Shown here: one piece after another, positions 24,318 to 33,495 of the stretch
Layout of the letters: each line of letters starts with the position of its first letter
Numbering within the stretch: the first letter of the stretch is position 1
Source of the DNA: JAGLTZ01 sp964637695
GTDB taxonomy: Bacteria > Blakebacterota > Blakebacteria > Blakebacterales > Blakebacteraceae
Length of the DNA stretch: 64,000 nt
Assembly: GCA_964637695.1 (NCBI GenBank)
Contig: CAZWVF010000003.1
Location: 1 to 64,000, forward strand
Reading direction: 5' to 3'
The notes under the pieces: generated by a model
Database searches by the model: none
Told to the model about the DNA's origin: nothing
What the model saw: the letters and a program-made list of their open reading frames with translations, nothing else
Position numbers and translations under genes: made by a program

Positions 24318-26396
24318 ATGCTCGATGCACTCTTCTTTCCGAAATCGGTTGCCGTAATCGGCGCATCGACAAAAGATCTGTCAATAGGCAACAGGATCAT
24401 CAGGAACCTGCACGACTTCGGTTACAAAGGCTCCATTTATGCCATCAATCCCAGGGGAGAAGAGGTCAGAGGGCTGGAACCATTCGCGTCCATACTCGAT
24501 GTTCCAGACGATGTTGAGCTGGTGCACATCGTTATCCCCTCGAAATATGTCCCCCAGGCTGTTGATGACTGCGGGAAGAAGGGTGTCAGGGTAGCGATCA
24601 TCAACACTGCCGGTTTCAAAGAGGTGGGAGGGGAAGGTGTTGAGCTGGAGGATCAGGTTGTCGCCAAAGCCGGTGAGTACGGTATCAGGATTTTCGGACC
24701 GAACTGCCAGGGGATTATCAACACCGATCCCGATATAAGGGCTTACTGCAACTTCACATTCACACGACCTTCAGAAGGTTCCATCTCCATCGTTGCCCAG
24801 AGTGGTGGTGTAGGGGAGGTGCTGAACCAGCGATTCTCAGAGCTGGATGTTGGAGTCAGGATGTACGCCTCCAACGGCAATGCCTGCGACATTTCCATCC
24901 CCGAAGTAATCCGCTACTGGGGATCGGATGAGAAGACCAGAGTGATCGTGGTTTACATAGAGAGTCTTGCCGATCCGCTCGAGTTCATGGAGGCAGCCAG
25001 GGAGGTAGCTGCCGGCAAGCCTGTCCTCGGCATGAAAGCCGGCCGGACGGCAGAAGGTGCCAGGGCTGTCTCCTCCCACACCGGAGGTCTGGCTCAGCAG
25101 GAGATCGCGATAGAACTGATATTCAATAAGACCGGTATCGTGACCTTCCGGGACCAGGAGGAACTGTGTCAGGCGGCGGTGGCCTTTGCTTCTCAACCTG
25201 TTCCCGGTGGTAACAGGGTAGGGCTGATTACCAATACCGGTGGACCGGCCATTATCGCGACAGACGAGCTGGTAGATGCCGGCCTGGTTATCCCTCCACT
25301 CTCTGATAAGGCCGAAAACATTCTTAAGGAAAAGCTGCATGCTGCTGCCTCCATTTCCAATCCGATAGACGTACTGGCAACTGCAGGAGCGGAACACTTC
25401 AAAGCGGCCGCTGATGTATTGATGGATGAAGAGGAGATAGACAGCATATACATTAATTTCGTCACGCCTTTCTTCGTCGATAACGAAAGTGTCGCGCGGG
25501 TACTGGTAGAGGTTAACCAGGCCGGTTTCAAGCCCGTTGTCTGCAATCTCATGACCGACAGGGTTGAGTGGGCCGATACGCTCAGGATCCTGAAAGAGGG
25601 AGGGATCCCCTGTTACAGTTTCGCCGAAACTGCCGCAAAGGCTCTGGCTGCCATGACACGTTATGGCGGGCTGCGCTCCAGGAATGTGGGCGAATCCCCT
25701 GCCTTTGATGATATAGATCGTGTGCAGGCGGAGAAAGTCATTGAAAACGCCACGACCGGTGGAACAGGAATGTTGACTACCACGCAGGTACACAGACTGC
25801 TGGAGGCATACGGGATACCTGCCGCGGCCTGGAAGGTGGCAACATCCGCATCGGAAGCTGTCGCCGCAGCAGGGGAAATAGGTTTTCCGGTAGTTGTGAA
25901 AGTCGATTCCACGTCGATTGTTCACAAATCCGACGAAGGTGGTGTAGCAGTTGATCTGAGCGATGCAGAATCGGTTGAATCTGTTGTGAACGGGATGAAC
26001 GAGAGATTTGGAGCCGACGATCTCAGGTTCCTGGTTCAGAAATATGTGCCGGGTGGGAGGGAAGTGATAATAGGGGCGACGGCTGAAGAAGGTCTGGGAC
26101 ACCTTATCATGATCGGACTGGGTGGCATCCTTGTTGAAGTTCTCAAGGATGTGTCGTTCGCGATAACCCCTGTGACGGAGTATGAAGCCCGGGAGCTGAT
26201 GAGTTCACTTAAATCATATCCTGTACTGGAAGGGATTCGGGGTGAGGAGGGGGTCAACAGGGATGCACTGATCGGAATCGTGCTGAGGATCTCACAGATG
26301 GTTACCGATCATCCCTCCATTCGGGAGATTGACCTGAATCCCGTTATCGCCTGTGAGAAGTATGTGTCTGTTGTCGATGCCAGGATCGTAATCTGA
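24318..26396 (+). CDS. ADP-forming acyl-CoA synthetase (fused alpha-beta)
   Basis: A 692-residue NDP-forming acid:CoA ligase. The N-terminus is a CoA-binding Rossmann domain (KSVAVIGAST, then AINPRGEEV). Two succinyl-CoA-synthetase-like domains follow, with the phosphohistidine in SSHTGGLAQQ near residue 255. The last 230 residues are an ATP-grasp domain (GFPVVVKVDSTSIVHKSDEGGV). The reaction is reversible: it can activate an acid at the cost of one high-energy bond, or make ATP from an acyl-CoA. Its start lies one base after the BcrB-like stop. In this context it may activate an aryl or 2-hydroxy acid, or recover ATP from acetyl-CoA or glutaryl-CoA. The substrate is not readable from sequence. 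Confidence 0.88.
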   Translation: MLDALFFPKSVAVIGASTKDLSIGNRIIRNLHDFGYKGSIYAINPRGEEVRGLEPFASILDVPDDVELVHIVIPSKYVPQAVDDCGKKGVRVAIINTAGFKEVGGEGVELEDQVVAKAGEYGIRIFGPNCQGIINTDPDIRAYCNFTFTRPSEGSISIVAQSGGVGEVLNQRFSELDVGVRMYASNGNACDISIPEVIRYWGSDEKTRVIVVYIESLADPLEFMEAAREVAAGKPVLGMKAGRTAEGARAVSSHTGGLAQQEIAIELIFNKTGIVTFRDQEELCQAAVAFASQPVPGGNRVGLITNTGGPAIIATDELVDAGLVIPPLSDKAENILKEKLHAAASISNPIDVLATAGAEHFKAAADVLMDEEEIDSIYINFVTPFFVDNESVARVLVEVNQAGFKPVVCNLMTDRVEWADTLRILKEGGIPCYSFAETAAKALAAMTRYGGLRSRNVGESPAFDDIDRVQAEKVIENATTGGTGMLTTTQVHRLLEAYGIPAAAWKVATSASEAVAAAGEIGFPVVVKVDSTSIVHKSDEGGVAVDLSDAESVESVVNGMNERFGADDLRFLVQKYVPGGREVIIGATAEEGLGHLIMIGLGGILVEVLKDVSFAITPVTEYEARELMSSLKSYPVLEGIRGEEGVNRDALIGIVLRISQMVTDHPSIREIDLNPVIACEKYVSVVDARIVI

Positions 26397-26437
26397 AGTG
26401 TCCTGAGTCAGGGCACAAGGAGGGAGGGCAATACCAG

Positions 26438-27991
26438 GTGGCTGAATGGCTGAACCTTGGAGAGATATTAAGGGTAAATGCGGGCAAGTTCCGGGGGAAG
26501 ATATGCCTGAAGGATGCAGAGCGAAGCCTTACTTTCGAAGAGGTCAACTCCAGGGTCAACCGTCTGGCTCAGGGGTTCCTGGATATCGGGCTGAAAAAGG
26601 GAGATCGTGTGGCGGTCTTCCTCGATAACTCGGTCGAGATCTGTGAAGTCTATTTTGCAGCAGCCAAAACCGGTGTCGTGGTTGCACCGATCAATTTCCG
26701 TCTCGATCCGAAGACAGTCTGTTATATTACCGACAATTCCGATGCCAGGGCGCTGGTTGTGCACGATGAGTGGACGCCGATGTTCGATGAGATGAAGGGT
26801 GATCTGCCGCGTGTCGAACATTTCCTCAGCGTTGGTGAAGAGAGTTCCGGATGGACTGATTATGAAAGTTTTCTGAGCAGTTACCCCGATAAGGAACCAC
26901 ATGCAGCGGTCCTGCCCTCCGATCCATGGTTGCAGCCGTACACCTCAGGTACTACAGGGGTACCGAAGGGTATTGTCAGGTCCCACGAATCGTATATCGC
27001 CTTCTATCTGATCAACGCCGGTGATTTCGGTTTCACGAGCCGGGACATCTGCCTGAACGTCATGCCCCTCTGTCATGTGAACTCCACCTTCTTCACATTC
27101 ACATTCACATATATAGGAGGCGCGGCGTATATCCACCCGGCCAGATCTTTCCAGCCACTGGAGATACTCGAAGTTATCGAGAGAGAGAAGATCACCTTCA
27201 TATCCCTGATCCCGACCCACTATAACATCATCCTGAACGCTCCAAGGGAGGAGGCCGAGAAGTACGACGTTTCCTCGATACGAAAACTTCTCTGTTCCTC
27301 AGCCCCTGTATTCGCCGAATGTAAAAAAGCCGTGATGGAGTTCTTCCCGGACGCCGAGCTCTATGAGGCATATGGTTCAACAGAGGCCGGCATAGTGACC
27401 ACCCTCATGCCGTGGGATCAGATGAGTCATCTTGGATCAATCGGAAAGGAATCGGCCGGTACAGACACAATCAAACTGCTCGACGAGGATGGCAATGAGG
27501 TCCCCGTGGGAGAGGTCGGGGAGATCTACTCCCGCAGCCCGATGATGTTCACCGAGTACTACAAGATGCCTGAGATGACCAGGATCTCATTCAGGGGTGA
27601 TTATTTCTCAGCGGGTGATATGGGCAGAAAAGATACCGATGGTTACTACAGCATCGTCGACCGGAAGGACAACATGATCATCACCGGCGGTGAGCATGTT
27701 TACCCATCGGAAGTGGAGAGTGTCATATGCTCCCACCCGGGAGTTTTCAGTGCGGCGGTGATCGGACTGCCCCACGAGAAATGGGGTGAGGCAGTTACTG
27801 CCATCGTGGTTCCCAGGGATGATCATTCTCTGGAAGAGGAAGAGATTATCACTCATTGTGCCGGTGAACTGGCGTTATTCAAAAAGCCGAAGGCGGTAAT
27901 ATTCATTTCACAGGATGAGATGCCCACAACGGGCAGCGGCAAGATACTGCACCGGGTACTTCGAGAACGCTTCAGTGGCGGGCAGACCTGA
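26438..27991 (+). CDS. AMP-forming acyl/aryl-CoA ligase
   Basis: A 517-residue member of the ANL superfamily: the P-loop-like YTSGTTGVPKG near residue 168, YEAYGSTEAG near 308, the hinge GDMGRKDTDGYYSIVDRKDNMI near 390-410, and the catalytic Lys region TGSGKILHR at the end. Length fits medium-chain or benzoate-type ligases. The start is GTG 26438 with GGAGGG upstream. It lies 41 bases after the ADP-forming ligase and 31 before had, so it belongs to the same operon. It is the best candidate for entry of benzoate or a related acid, but FadD3-like ligases for cyclic or linear acids look similar and cannot be excluded. Confidence 0.85.
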   Translation: MAEWLNLGEILRVNAGKFRGKICLKDAERSLTFEEVNSRVNRLAQGFLDIGLKKGDRVAVFLDNSVEICEVYFAAAKTGVVVAPINFRLDPKTVCYITDNSDARALVVHDEWTPMFDEMKGDLPRVEHFLSVGEESSGWTDYESFLSSYPDKEPHAAVLPSDPWLQPYTSGTTGVPKGIVRSHESYIAFYLINAGDFGFTSRDICLNVMPLCHVNSTFFTFTFTYIGGAAYIHPARSFQPLEILEVIEREKITFISLIPTHYNIILNAPREEAEKYDVSSIRKLLCSSAPVFAECKKAVMEFFPDAELYEAYGSTEAGIVTTLMPWDQMSHLGSIGKESAGTDTIKLLDEDGNEVPVGEVGEIYSRSPMMFTEYYKMPEMTRISFRGDYFSAGDMGRKDTDGYYSIVDRKDNMIITGGEHVYPSEVESVICSHPGVFSAAVIGLPHEKWGEAVTAIVVPRDDHSLEEEEIITHCAGELALFKKPKAVIFISQDEMPTTGSGKILHRVLRERFSGGQT

Positions 27992-28022
27992 CAATCACTG
28001 ATAACATAACGGGGAAAACATC

Positions 28023-29090
28023 ATGGAAGATGCGATGACCATCAGAGGATGGATGATGACAGGTGCCGGTCAGCCTTTCGAAGAAGGCTCGATTCCGGTC
28101 GAATCGATACAGCCGGGTGAAGCTCTCATCGAAGTTGCCGGATGCGGTGTCTGTCATACAGATATCTCCTTCCTGCATTTTGGTGTCAAGACGCGCGCCG
28201 GGCTTCCCCTGGTCCTGGGGCATGAAATCAGCGGTACGGTTGTGGAGGTCGGCGATGGGGTGGACGCTTCACTGGCCGGCAAACCGGTCCTTGTGCCGGC
28301 TGTCCTGCCATGCGGTGAATGCGAATTATGCAGGTCGGGTGACCTCAGAATCTGTCGTGCACAGATAATGCCCGGCAATGACCGGCATGGGGGCTTCGCA
28401 TCTCATGTTGTTGTGCCGGCTCGTTATCTATGTCCGGTCGATGATACGGTACTGGCAGATCACAAACTGTGGGAGCTGGCAATCGTATCAGATGCCGTAA
28501 CCACACCGTTTCAGGCTGTCAGACTTTCCAACCTCAAGGAGGACGATCTGGCGGTGGTTATCGGAACAGGTGGGATCGGGATCCATGCTGTGCAGATAGC
28601 AGCGGCGGTGGGAGCGAAAGTAGTGGCTCTCGATATTGATGATGTCAAACTGGATGTGGCTTCCAGGCATGGTGCCGATGCCGTTATCAATGTATCCGGT
28701 CTGGATATCAAAGAGATCAGGGGAAACCTCAAAGAAGAAGTATCACGCATCGGTGCACCGAAATTGAAATGGAGGATATTCGAGACATCCGGAGTGGGAG
28801 CGGGGCAGGAGCTGGCCTACTCCCTGCTCAATTTCGGAGCTCATCTGGCAGTTGTCGGTTTCACGATGGACAAGCTGGAGTTGAGGTTGAGCAATCTGAT
28901 GGCATTCGATGCAACCGCCATGGGGAACTGGGGCAGCGATCCGACGCTCTATGCCGAAGTGCTCGACTGGATAGCCGACGGTAGAATCCAGGTTAAGCCA
29001 TTTATTGAAAAACATCCTCTAAGTTCGATTAACGAGGTGTTTGATTCGGTGCATGCAGGAGAACTTCAGGGCAGGGCAGTTCTCGTTTAA
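28023..29090 (+). CDS. had: 6-hydroxycyclohex-1-ene-1-carbonyl-CoA dehydrogenase (Had-like)
   Basis: A 355-residue zinc-dependent alcohol dehydrogenase. Catalytic zinc ligands are seen in GCGVCHTD and GHEISGTV; four structural-zinc cysteines lie in CGECELC and the following RIC. GTGGIG marks the NAD site. AGCGVCHTDISF, LGHEISGTVVE and PAVLPCGECELC, followed by MPGN and GGFASH, are what I recall of Had from Thauera and BzdX from Azoarcus, more so than of generic ADHs. It would oxidise the Dch product to the 6-oxo compound that the Oah-like hydrolase opens. It is the fourth gene of the operon starting at 23054. Confidence 0.85.
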   Translation: MEDAMTIRGWMMTGAGQPFEEGSIPVESIQPGEALIEVAGCGVCHTDISFLHFGVKTRAGLPLVLGHEISGTVVEVGDGVDASLAGKPVLVPAVLPCGECELCRSGDLRICRAQIMPGNDRHGGFASHVVVPARYLCPVDDTVLADHKLWELAIVSDAVTTPFQAVRLSNLKEDDLAVVIGTGGIGIHAVQIAAAVGAKVVALDIDDVKLDVASRHGADAVINVSGLDIKEIRGNLKEEVSRIGAPKLKWRIFETSGVGAGQELAYSLLNFGAHLAVVGFTMDKLELRLSNLMAFDATAMGNWGSDPTLYAEVLDWIADGRIQVKPFIEKHPLSSINEVFDSVHAGELQGRAVLV

Positions 29091-29106
29091 TCAGAGGAGT
29101 TGTAGA

Positions 29107-29682
29107 ATGTCACTCACCGAATCGACAATGCTGCCAATCGGCACTGTCGCTCCTGATTTCATTCTCCCTGACACCGACGGATCGAAGGTATCGCTGGAAG
29201 ATCTGTCCGGCAATGTCGGGCTGGCAGTGATCTTCATGTGCAACCACTGCCCCTACGTGAAACACATACAGTTCAAGCTGGCAGATCTGGCCTGGGAGTA
29301 TCAGGAACCGGGGATTCAGTTCGTCGGAATCAACTCGAACGATATCGAGGCGTATCCCGAAGACAGTCCCGAGCTCATGAGAGATGATAAAGCACGGGTC
29401 GGCTATCCCTTCCCATATCTGTTCGATGAGACCCAGGATATTGCCAAAGCCTACCGGGCAGCCTGCACACCCGACATCTACCTGTTCGACGGTGACAATA
29501 AACTTGTATACCGTGGCCAGTTCGACAGCAGCCGCCCGAATTCGGGTGACCCGACCGGCGAGGATCTCCAGGCAGCGATGGACGCTCTTCTGGACAACCT
29601 GCCGGTGCCGGAAGATCAGGTCCCGAGCATCGGATGCAACATCAAGTGGAAGCCGGGAAACAGTCCTGACTACTTCGAGTAG
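29107..29682 (+). CDS. AhpC/TSA-type thioredoxin-like protein
   Basis: A 191-residue thioredoxin-fold protein with a CNHCPYVKH redox motif near residue 46, GTVAPDFILPDTDG at the start and CTPDIYLFD near 120. This is the small AhpC/TSA-like family often annotated as thioredoxin family protein. There is no signal peptide, so it acts in the cytoplasm. It lies 16 bases after had, as last gene of the operon. A peroxide-reducing or thiol-repair role would make sense beside oxygen-sensitive iron-sulfur enzymes, but this is inference. The 111 bases to the convergent oxidoreductase gene hold no clear terminator. Confidence 0.8.
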   Translation: MSLTESTMLPIGTVAPDFILPDTDGSKVSLEDLSGNVGLAVIFMCNHCPYVKHIQFKLADLAWEYQEPGIQFVGINSNDIEAYPEDSPELMRDDKARVGYPFPYLFDETQDIAKAYRAACTPDIYLFDGDNKLVYRGQFDSSRPNSGDPTGEDLQAAMDALLDNLPVPEDQVPSIGCNIKWKPGNSPDYFE

Positions 29683-29793
29683 TACTCGCTCAATGGGTAC
29701 CGATCACAATAGATCTTCTTTCTGGTGCCCGCTCACCGTGCAACTATGGTCGATCCTGTAGAAGCGCTGAACTACGAGTAGGCTCGGGACACT

Positions 29794-32289
29794 CTAAAAG
29801 AGGTCGTCCAGTTCGTCCGCCGAGCCTTCCGGCATCTCTCCCTGCTCCTGAAGAGTCCTCTGCAGCAGTTCGCTCTCCAGTTTCGTAAACATCGGATCGA
29901 GCTGATAAATGAAGTAGGGGATACCCTCATCCTGGTTCAATCTGGCTGTAAGGGCCTCCACCAGGTCGGGAGCGCCGACAACGGCCACAACCTTTCCAGA
30001 CGCATCCAATAGCTGGTATGCACCTGGTTCAGCCGGAACTTCAGCAACCTGCCCGGCAGTGAAATCAAACCATTCACGCGGAGGCAGGGCAGCAGGCTCG
30101 ATCTCCAGGCGGGTGTCGCAGCGCAGACAGCGGCCACCTTCGGCTTCCGACCCGCTGCAGGTCAGACCCGGTTCCACGGTATTGAATGATCTGCGTTCTT
30201 CCAGGGCCGGCCGGGGCATCTCCTGCCGCTGCAACGCCGCGAATCCTTCTGCACACCCCGGATATGACGGAATTGAATCACGTTCAATCAATTGAAGCGA
30301 GATATCTCCGGAACCTCCCAGGAAGGAATCAACAGCTTCAGCAGTGCGTCTGGCGGAGGCAACAGCCTCTATAACCGATAGAGGGCCGGTGGCGAAATCG
30401 CCTGCAGCGAATACTTCCGGTCGATCAGTCGTGCCTTTCCCGGCATCGATCTTCAGAGGAGAGGCGTTGAAATCCCAGTCTGTCTCCTGACCGATAGCCA
30501 GGATCACACTGTCGGCGCGAAAGGAGCATTTTTCACTGTCGTCATATGTAGGAGAAAATCTCCCCTCCTGGTTAAAAACTGAGATACATCGTCTGAACTC
30601 GATACCCTTCACTGCTCCATCATCGCTGTGGATAGAAGTGGGTCCCCACCTGTGGTGGATGTTCACACCCTCTTCGAGGGCCTCCCTGATCTCCGTTTCG
30701 TATGCAGGTATCTCATCTTCAGATTCGAGGCAGAGCAGGTCGATCTTTTCGGCACCAAGTCTCCAGGCCGACCGTGCCACATCGATGGCAACGTTGCCGC
30801 CGCCTACGATCACACAACTGCCGTGCAGATCAGGAGCTGTTCCGATGTTGATCTCACGCAGGAATTCCAGTCCCCGGTAAACCCCGTCCAGATCGCTTCC
30901 AGGCAGGGGAATCGTTTTGCTCCGGCCGGCACCAATGGCGAGAAGCAGGGCGTTATACCCGTCGCCGAGCAGCTCCTCCACGGTCCCATCACTTCCCAGC
31001 TCGAAACCGGTGACTACTTCAATGCCAAGATCGGTGATTTCGGTCAGTTCACGGTCCAGCCCCCCGCGTGGCAGTCGAAAGGCAGGGATGGCGGTCCGGA
31101 GCATGCCCCCGATACCCTCTTCTTTGTCCAGCAGTGTCACTCGATGTCCGGCAGCGATCAGGAAATAAGATGCCGTCAGCCCGGCCGGGCCGGCACCGAT
31201 GACGGCAACTTTCTTCCCGGAGGGGGCGGGAGTCGGGAAGGCACTCTTCCACCTGCCGTCGTCCTCTTCGGCGGCTGTCCTCTTTATCGCCCTGATTGAA
31301 ATCGGTTCGTTGATTTCACCGCGGCGGCAAACCTGCTCACAGGGGTGATAGCAGATGTGTCCGAGAGTGAAAGGCATTGGTGCACGTTCCCGAACGACAG
31401 CGGCAGCGTCGGCAAAGCGGCCTTCGGCTGCAAGGCCCACGTAGAGAGGCACGTCGGTTCCGGCAGGGCAGCCGGCCCGGCAGGCGACCAGTGCATCGTG
31501 TCGATCTCCTGCAGGAAGATCCCGGTCGCGCAGCGCACCTGTTGGACAGACTTCCACGCAGGCTGTGCAGAAATGGCAGTCCGACTCGGCCAGTGAAGGA
31601 GCTTTCGCGCCGATCCAGACCCTGCCCTCACTGACCGTGAAGCCAATGGCGTCCACTCCGCGCAGATCCCTGCATGCTCTCACGCAGCGAGTGCAGCCGA
31701 TGCACAGATTGTAATCACGCGTTAAGAGCGGATCACTGGTTGCCTGCGGTCTGTTTTCGGGATGGAAACGACCCAGATTGGCGGGCAGACCGACATATTC
31801 CGCAACCCTTTCAAGTTCGCAGTTGCCCAGCAGAGAGCAGCATCGTTCATCGACCGGGACATCTGTTGAACAGGGTTCCCTGCTGCAGCCGACCTTCTGT
31901 GCACACGTCAGGCATGCGTGAGGATGATGGTGGAAAATCCCGGCCAGTTTCTCCCGGCGGAGTTCTTTCAGATCTTCTCTTTCGACCTGAACCTGCATGC
32001 CCTCTTCGACCCGGGTCATACAGGCTCGAACCGGTTCTGCCAATTCTTCCACGGCAACCATGCAGAGGCCGCAGCCTTCATCGGGTCTTTCAGCAGACCG
32101 GTCGGAGGTGATCTTCTCACTGCCCTGGAATACTTCGGGCCATTCTTCGAGACCGTCCCAGGGTGGCAGGCCGGGATGAGCGCAGAAGGCAGGTATGTAG
32201 AGACCGGCCCCCCTTGAAGCTTTCAGAATAGTGGTACCGGATGGAACCTCGACGGCACTGCCATTAATAGTAAGCCTGACGCTGCTCAT
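29794..32289 (-). CDS. BzdV-like NAD(P)H:ferredoxin oxidoreductase, multi-cluster flavoprotein
   Basis: An 831-residue modular redox protein. In order it has a NuoG-like [2Fe-2S] domain (C36, C73, C76, C90), a His/Cys-rich segment (HHHPHACLTC to about 157), and two [4Fe-4S] motifs (CIGCTRCVRAC at 196-206, CHFCTACVEVC at 238-248). A GltD-type half follows, with GCPAGTDVP near 273, FAD site GAGPAGL at 365-371 and NAD(P) site GGGNVAID near 508. The C-terminal ~75 residues (EPGAYQLLD ... MFTKLESELLQ) look like a degenerate GIY-YIG-like module. It closes the reductase operon after the ferredoxin, as bzdV does in Azoarcus, and most likely supplies reduced ferredoxin to benzoyl-CoA reductase. Confidence 0.87.
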   Translation of the reverse strand: MSSVRLTINGSAVEVPSGTTILKASRGAGLYIPAFCAHPGLPPWDGLEEWPEVFQGSEKITSDRSAERPDEGCGLCMVAVEELAEPVRACMTRVEEGMQVQVEREDLKELRREKLAGIFHHHPHACLTCAQKVGCSREPCSTDVPVDERCCSLLGNCELERVAEYVGLPANLGRFHPENRPQATSDPLLTRDYNLCIGCTRCVRACRDLRGVDAIGFTVSEGRVWIGAKAPSLAESDCHFCTACVEVCPTGALRDRDLPAGDRHDALVACRAGCPAGTDVPLYVGLAAEGRFADAAAVVRERAPMPFTLGHICYHPCEQVCRRGEINEPISIRAIKRTAAEEDDGRWKSAFPTPAPSGKKVAVIGAGPAGLTASYFLIAAGHRVTLLDKEEGIGGMLRTAIPAFRLPRGGLDRELTEITDLGIEVVTGFELGSDGTVEELLGDGYNALLLAIGAGRSKTIPLPGSDLDGVYRGLEFLREINIGTAPDLHGSCVIVGGGNVAIDVARSAWRLGAEKIDLLCLESEDEIPAYETEIREALEEGVNIHHRWGPTSIHSDDGAVKGIEFRRCISVFNQEGRFSPTYDDSEKCSFRADSVILAIGQETDWDFNASPLKIDAGKGTTDRPEVFAAGDFATGPLSVIEAVASARRTAEAVDSFLGGSGDISLQLIERDSIPSYPGCAEGFAALQRQEMPRPALEERRSFNTVEPGLTCSGSEAEGGRCLRCDTRLEIEPAALPPREWFDFTAGQVAEVPAEPGAYQLLDASGKVVAVVGAPDLVEALTARLNQDEGIPYFIYQLDPMFTKLESELLQRTLQEQGEMPEGSADELDDLF

Positions 32290-32347
32290 TATATGACCTT
32301 ATATGATCTTCATGGGGCTGGAACTAGCCACATGGGATCCTTGAAGA

Positions 32348-32623
32348 TTACCAGGAGTGCTCGATTGCACCAGGTTCACAGGCCGCCGTGCAGGGCAGGG
32401 GAGGCTGCGAGCCGACCGGTTTGCATTCGGCGCACGAGTACTTGATCTTTTTCCTGTGTTCATCCGTGACGGCTGCCACGACATCGTCGTAATCGTCGGT
32501 AATCATTTCCAGTACCCCCGCCGGGCACGCAGCAACGCAATCATTACAGGATGTGCACAGGTTGCTGTCGATCGTGATGAAGAATTCTCCGGAGCCGTCC
32601 TTGTAACCATAGTTTGCTCTCAT
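32348..32623 (-). CDS. bzdM: BzdM-like ferredoxin, 2[4Fe-4S]
   Basis: A 91-residue ferredoxin with one regular cluster motif (CTSCNDCVAACP, residues 23-34) and a second spaced group (CAEC then CTAACEPGAI near the C-terminus) with an enlarged gap. This matches ferredoxins encoded next to class I benzoyl-CoA reductases. Its start overlaps the stop of the ATPase gene by 4 bases, so translation is coupled. It would pass electrons from the flavoprotein encoded 58 bases downstream to the ATPase subunits of the reductase. Cytoplasmic, no signal sequence. Confidence 0.88.
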   Translation of the reverse strand: MRANYGYKDGSGEFFITIDSNLCTSCNDCVAACPAGVLEMITDDYDDVVAAVTDEHRKKIKYSCAECKPVGSQPPLPCTAACEPGAIEHSW

Positions 32624-33495
32624 GACCTTACTTTTCCTTCTTTCTCGGCCAGAGCCCTGGCAAAGAGAGCACCTCCCAGAGCACCGGCGATCTGGGTGTC
32701 ATGTTTCGGCTCGAGTGCCTCCACACCCATTTGTTTTGTCAGTCGCCTGACGACTCCGGCGTTCTTGGCGATGCCTCCGGTTATCGCGAAATCTTCCTCC
32801 ACACCTATCCGTTCGAGAAGGGCGAAGACACGATCGGCCATGGCGGAACAGTACGCAGCCAGTACATCGTTCTTGGGCCATCCCTGACGCAGCAGACCGG
32901 TTGCCTCCGATTTGGCGAATATTACACATGTACTGCTTACAGGCTCCGGTTCCTCATCTATATCGAAGCTCAGATCCCCTATCTCCTCGATCGAGATCTC
33001 GAGCAGGTCGGCGAACACTTCCATGCCGCGTCCCGTTCCGGCGGCACATTTGTCGTTCATCAGGAACTCCTGGACCTTCCCCTTCTCGTCGATCCGGATC
33101 GCCTTGCAGTCCTGGCCGCCCATATCCAGAATCGTCCTCACGGCAGGGCCGTACATGTAGTTCGCACCTCGTCCGTGACAGGCGATCTCTGTAATTGCCC
33201 GGTCAGCAAAAGGTACGTTCACGCGCCCGTAGCCGGTACCCACTACGTAATTGAGGTCATCCAGGGTCATTCCGGTGTCTTCAAAGGCCCAGTTCATGGC
33301 ATTCTGTGCACTCTCGGGGCTGTCTGAACCGGTCCGCATGTTGCTGTAGGCGAAGAGTTCTCCATCGGTCATTATCACCGCCTGCGAACTGACCGATCCG
33401 ACGTCGACTCCGGCCGATATCACACCGGCCTGTTGCCAGTCTCTGTCAGGATCTCTCCAGTTGTATTCTTTCCAGCGCCAGTACTCGGTCGTCAT
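32620..33495 (-). CDS. bzdQ: Benzoyl-CoA reductase ATPase subunit (BzdQ-like)
   Basis: A 291-residue ATPase subunit of class I benzoyl-CoA reductase. A 20-residue Trp-rich extension (EYWRWKEYNWRDPDRDW) precedes the ASKHA fold, which helps set it apart from simple activators. Motifs are AGVDVGSVSSQAV, GTGYGR, MGGQDCK at 125-131, NDKCAAGTG with cluster ligand C150, C190 in SSTCVIFAKSEA, and GGIAKN. In the enzyme the two ATPase subunits share one [4Fe-4S] cluster and hydrolyse two ATP per two-electron ring reduction. Both ends overlap neighbours by 4 bases. The P/Q letter is assigned by position in a bzd-like order and could be swapped. Confidence 0.88.
   Translation of the reverse strand: MTTEYWRWKEYNWRDPDRDWQQAGVISAGVDVGSVSSQAVIMTDGELFAYSNMRTGSDSPESAQNAMNWAFEDTGMTLDDLNYVVGTGYGRVNVPFADRAITEIACHGRGANYMYGPAVRTILDMGGQDCKAIRIDEKGKVQEFLMNDKCAAGTGRGMEVFADLLEISIEEIGDLSFDIDEEPEPVSSTCVIFAKSEATGLLRQGWPKNDVLAAYCSAMADRVFALLERIGVEEDFAITGGIAKNAGVVRRLTKQMGVEALEPKHDTQIAGALGGALFARALAEKEGKVRS

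Noticed and set aside
24837..26102. Open frame of about 420 codons antisense to the ADP-forming ligase
   Set aside because: The plus strand encodes an unmistakable ligase; the antisense product is compositionally odd and unrecognisable.
27096..27115. Short tandem CACATT repeat
   Set aside because: It lies inside the AMP-forming ligase gene and simply encodes an alternating Phe/Thr stretch.
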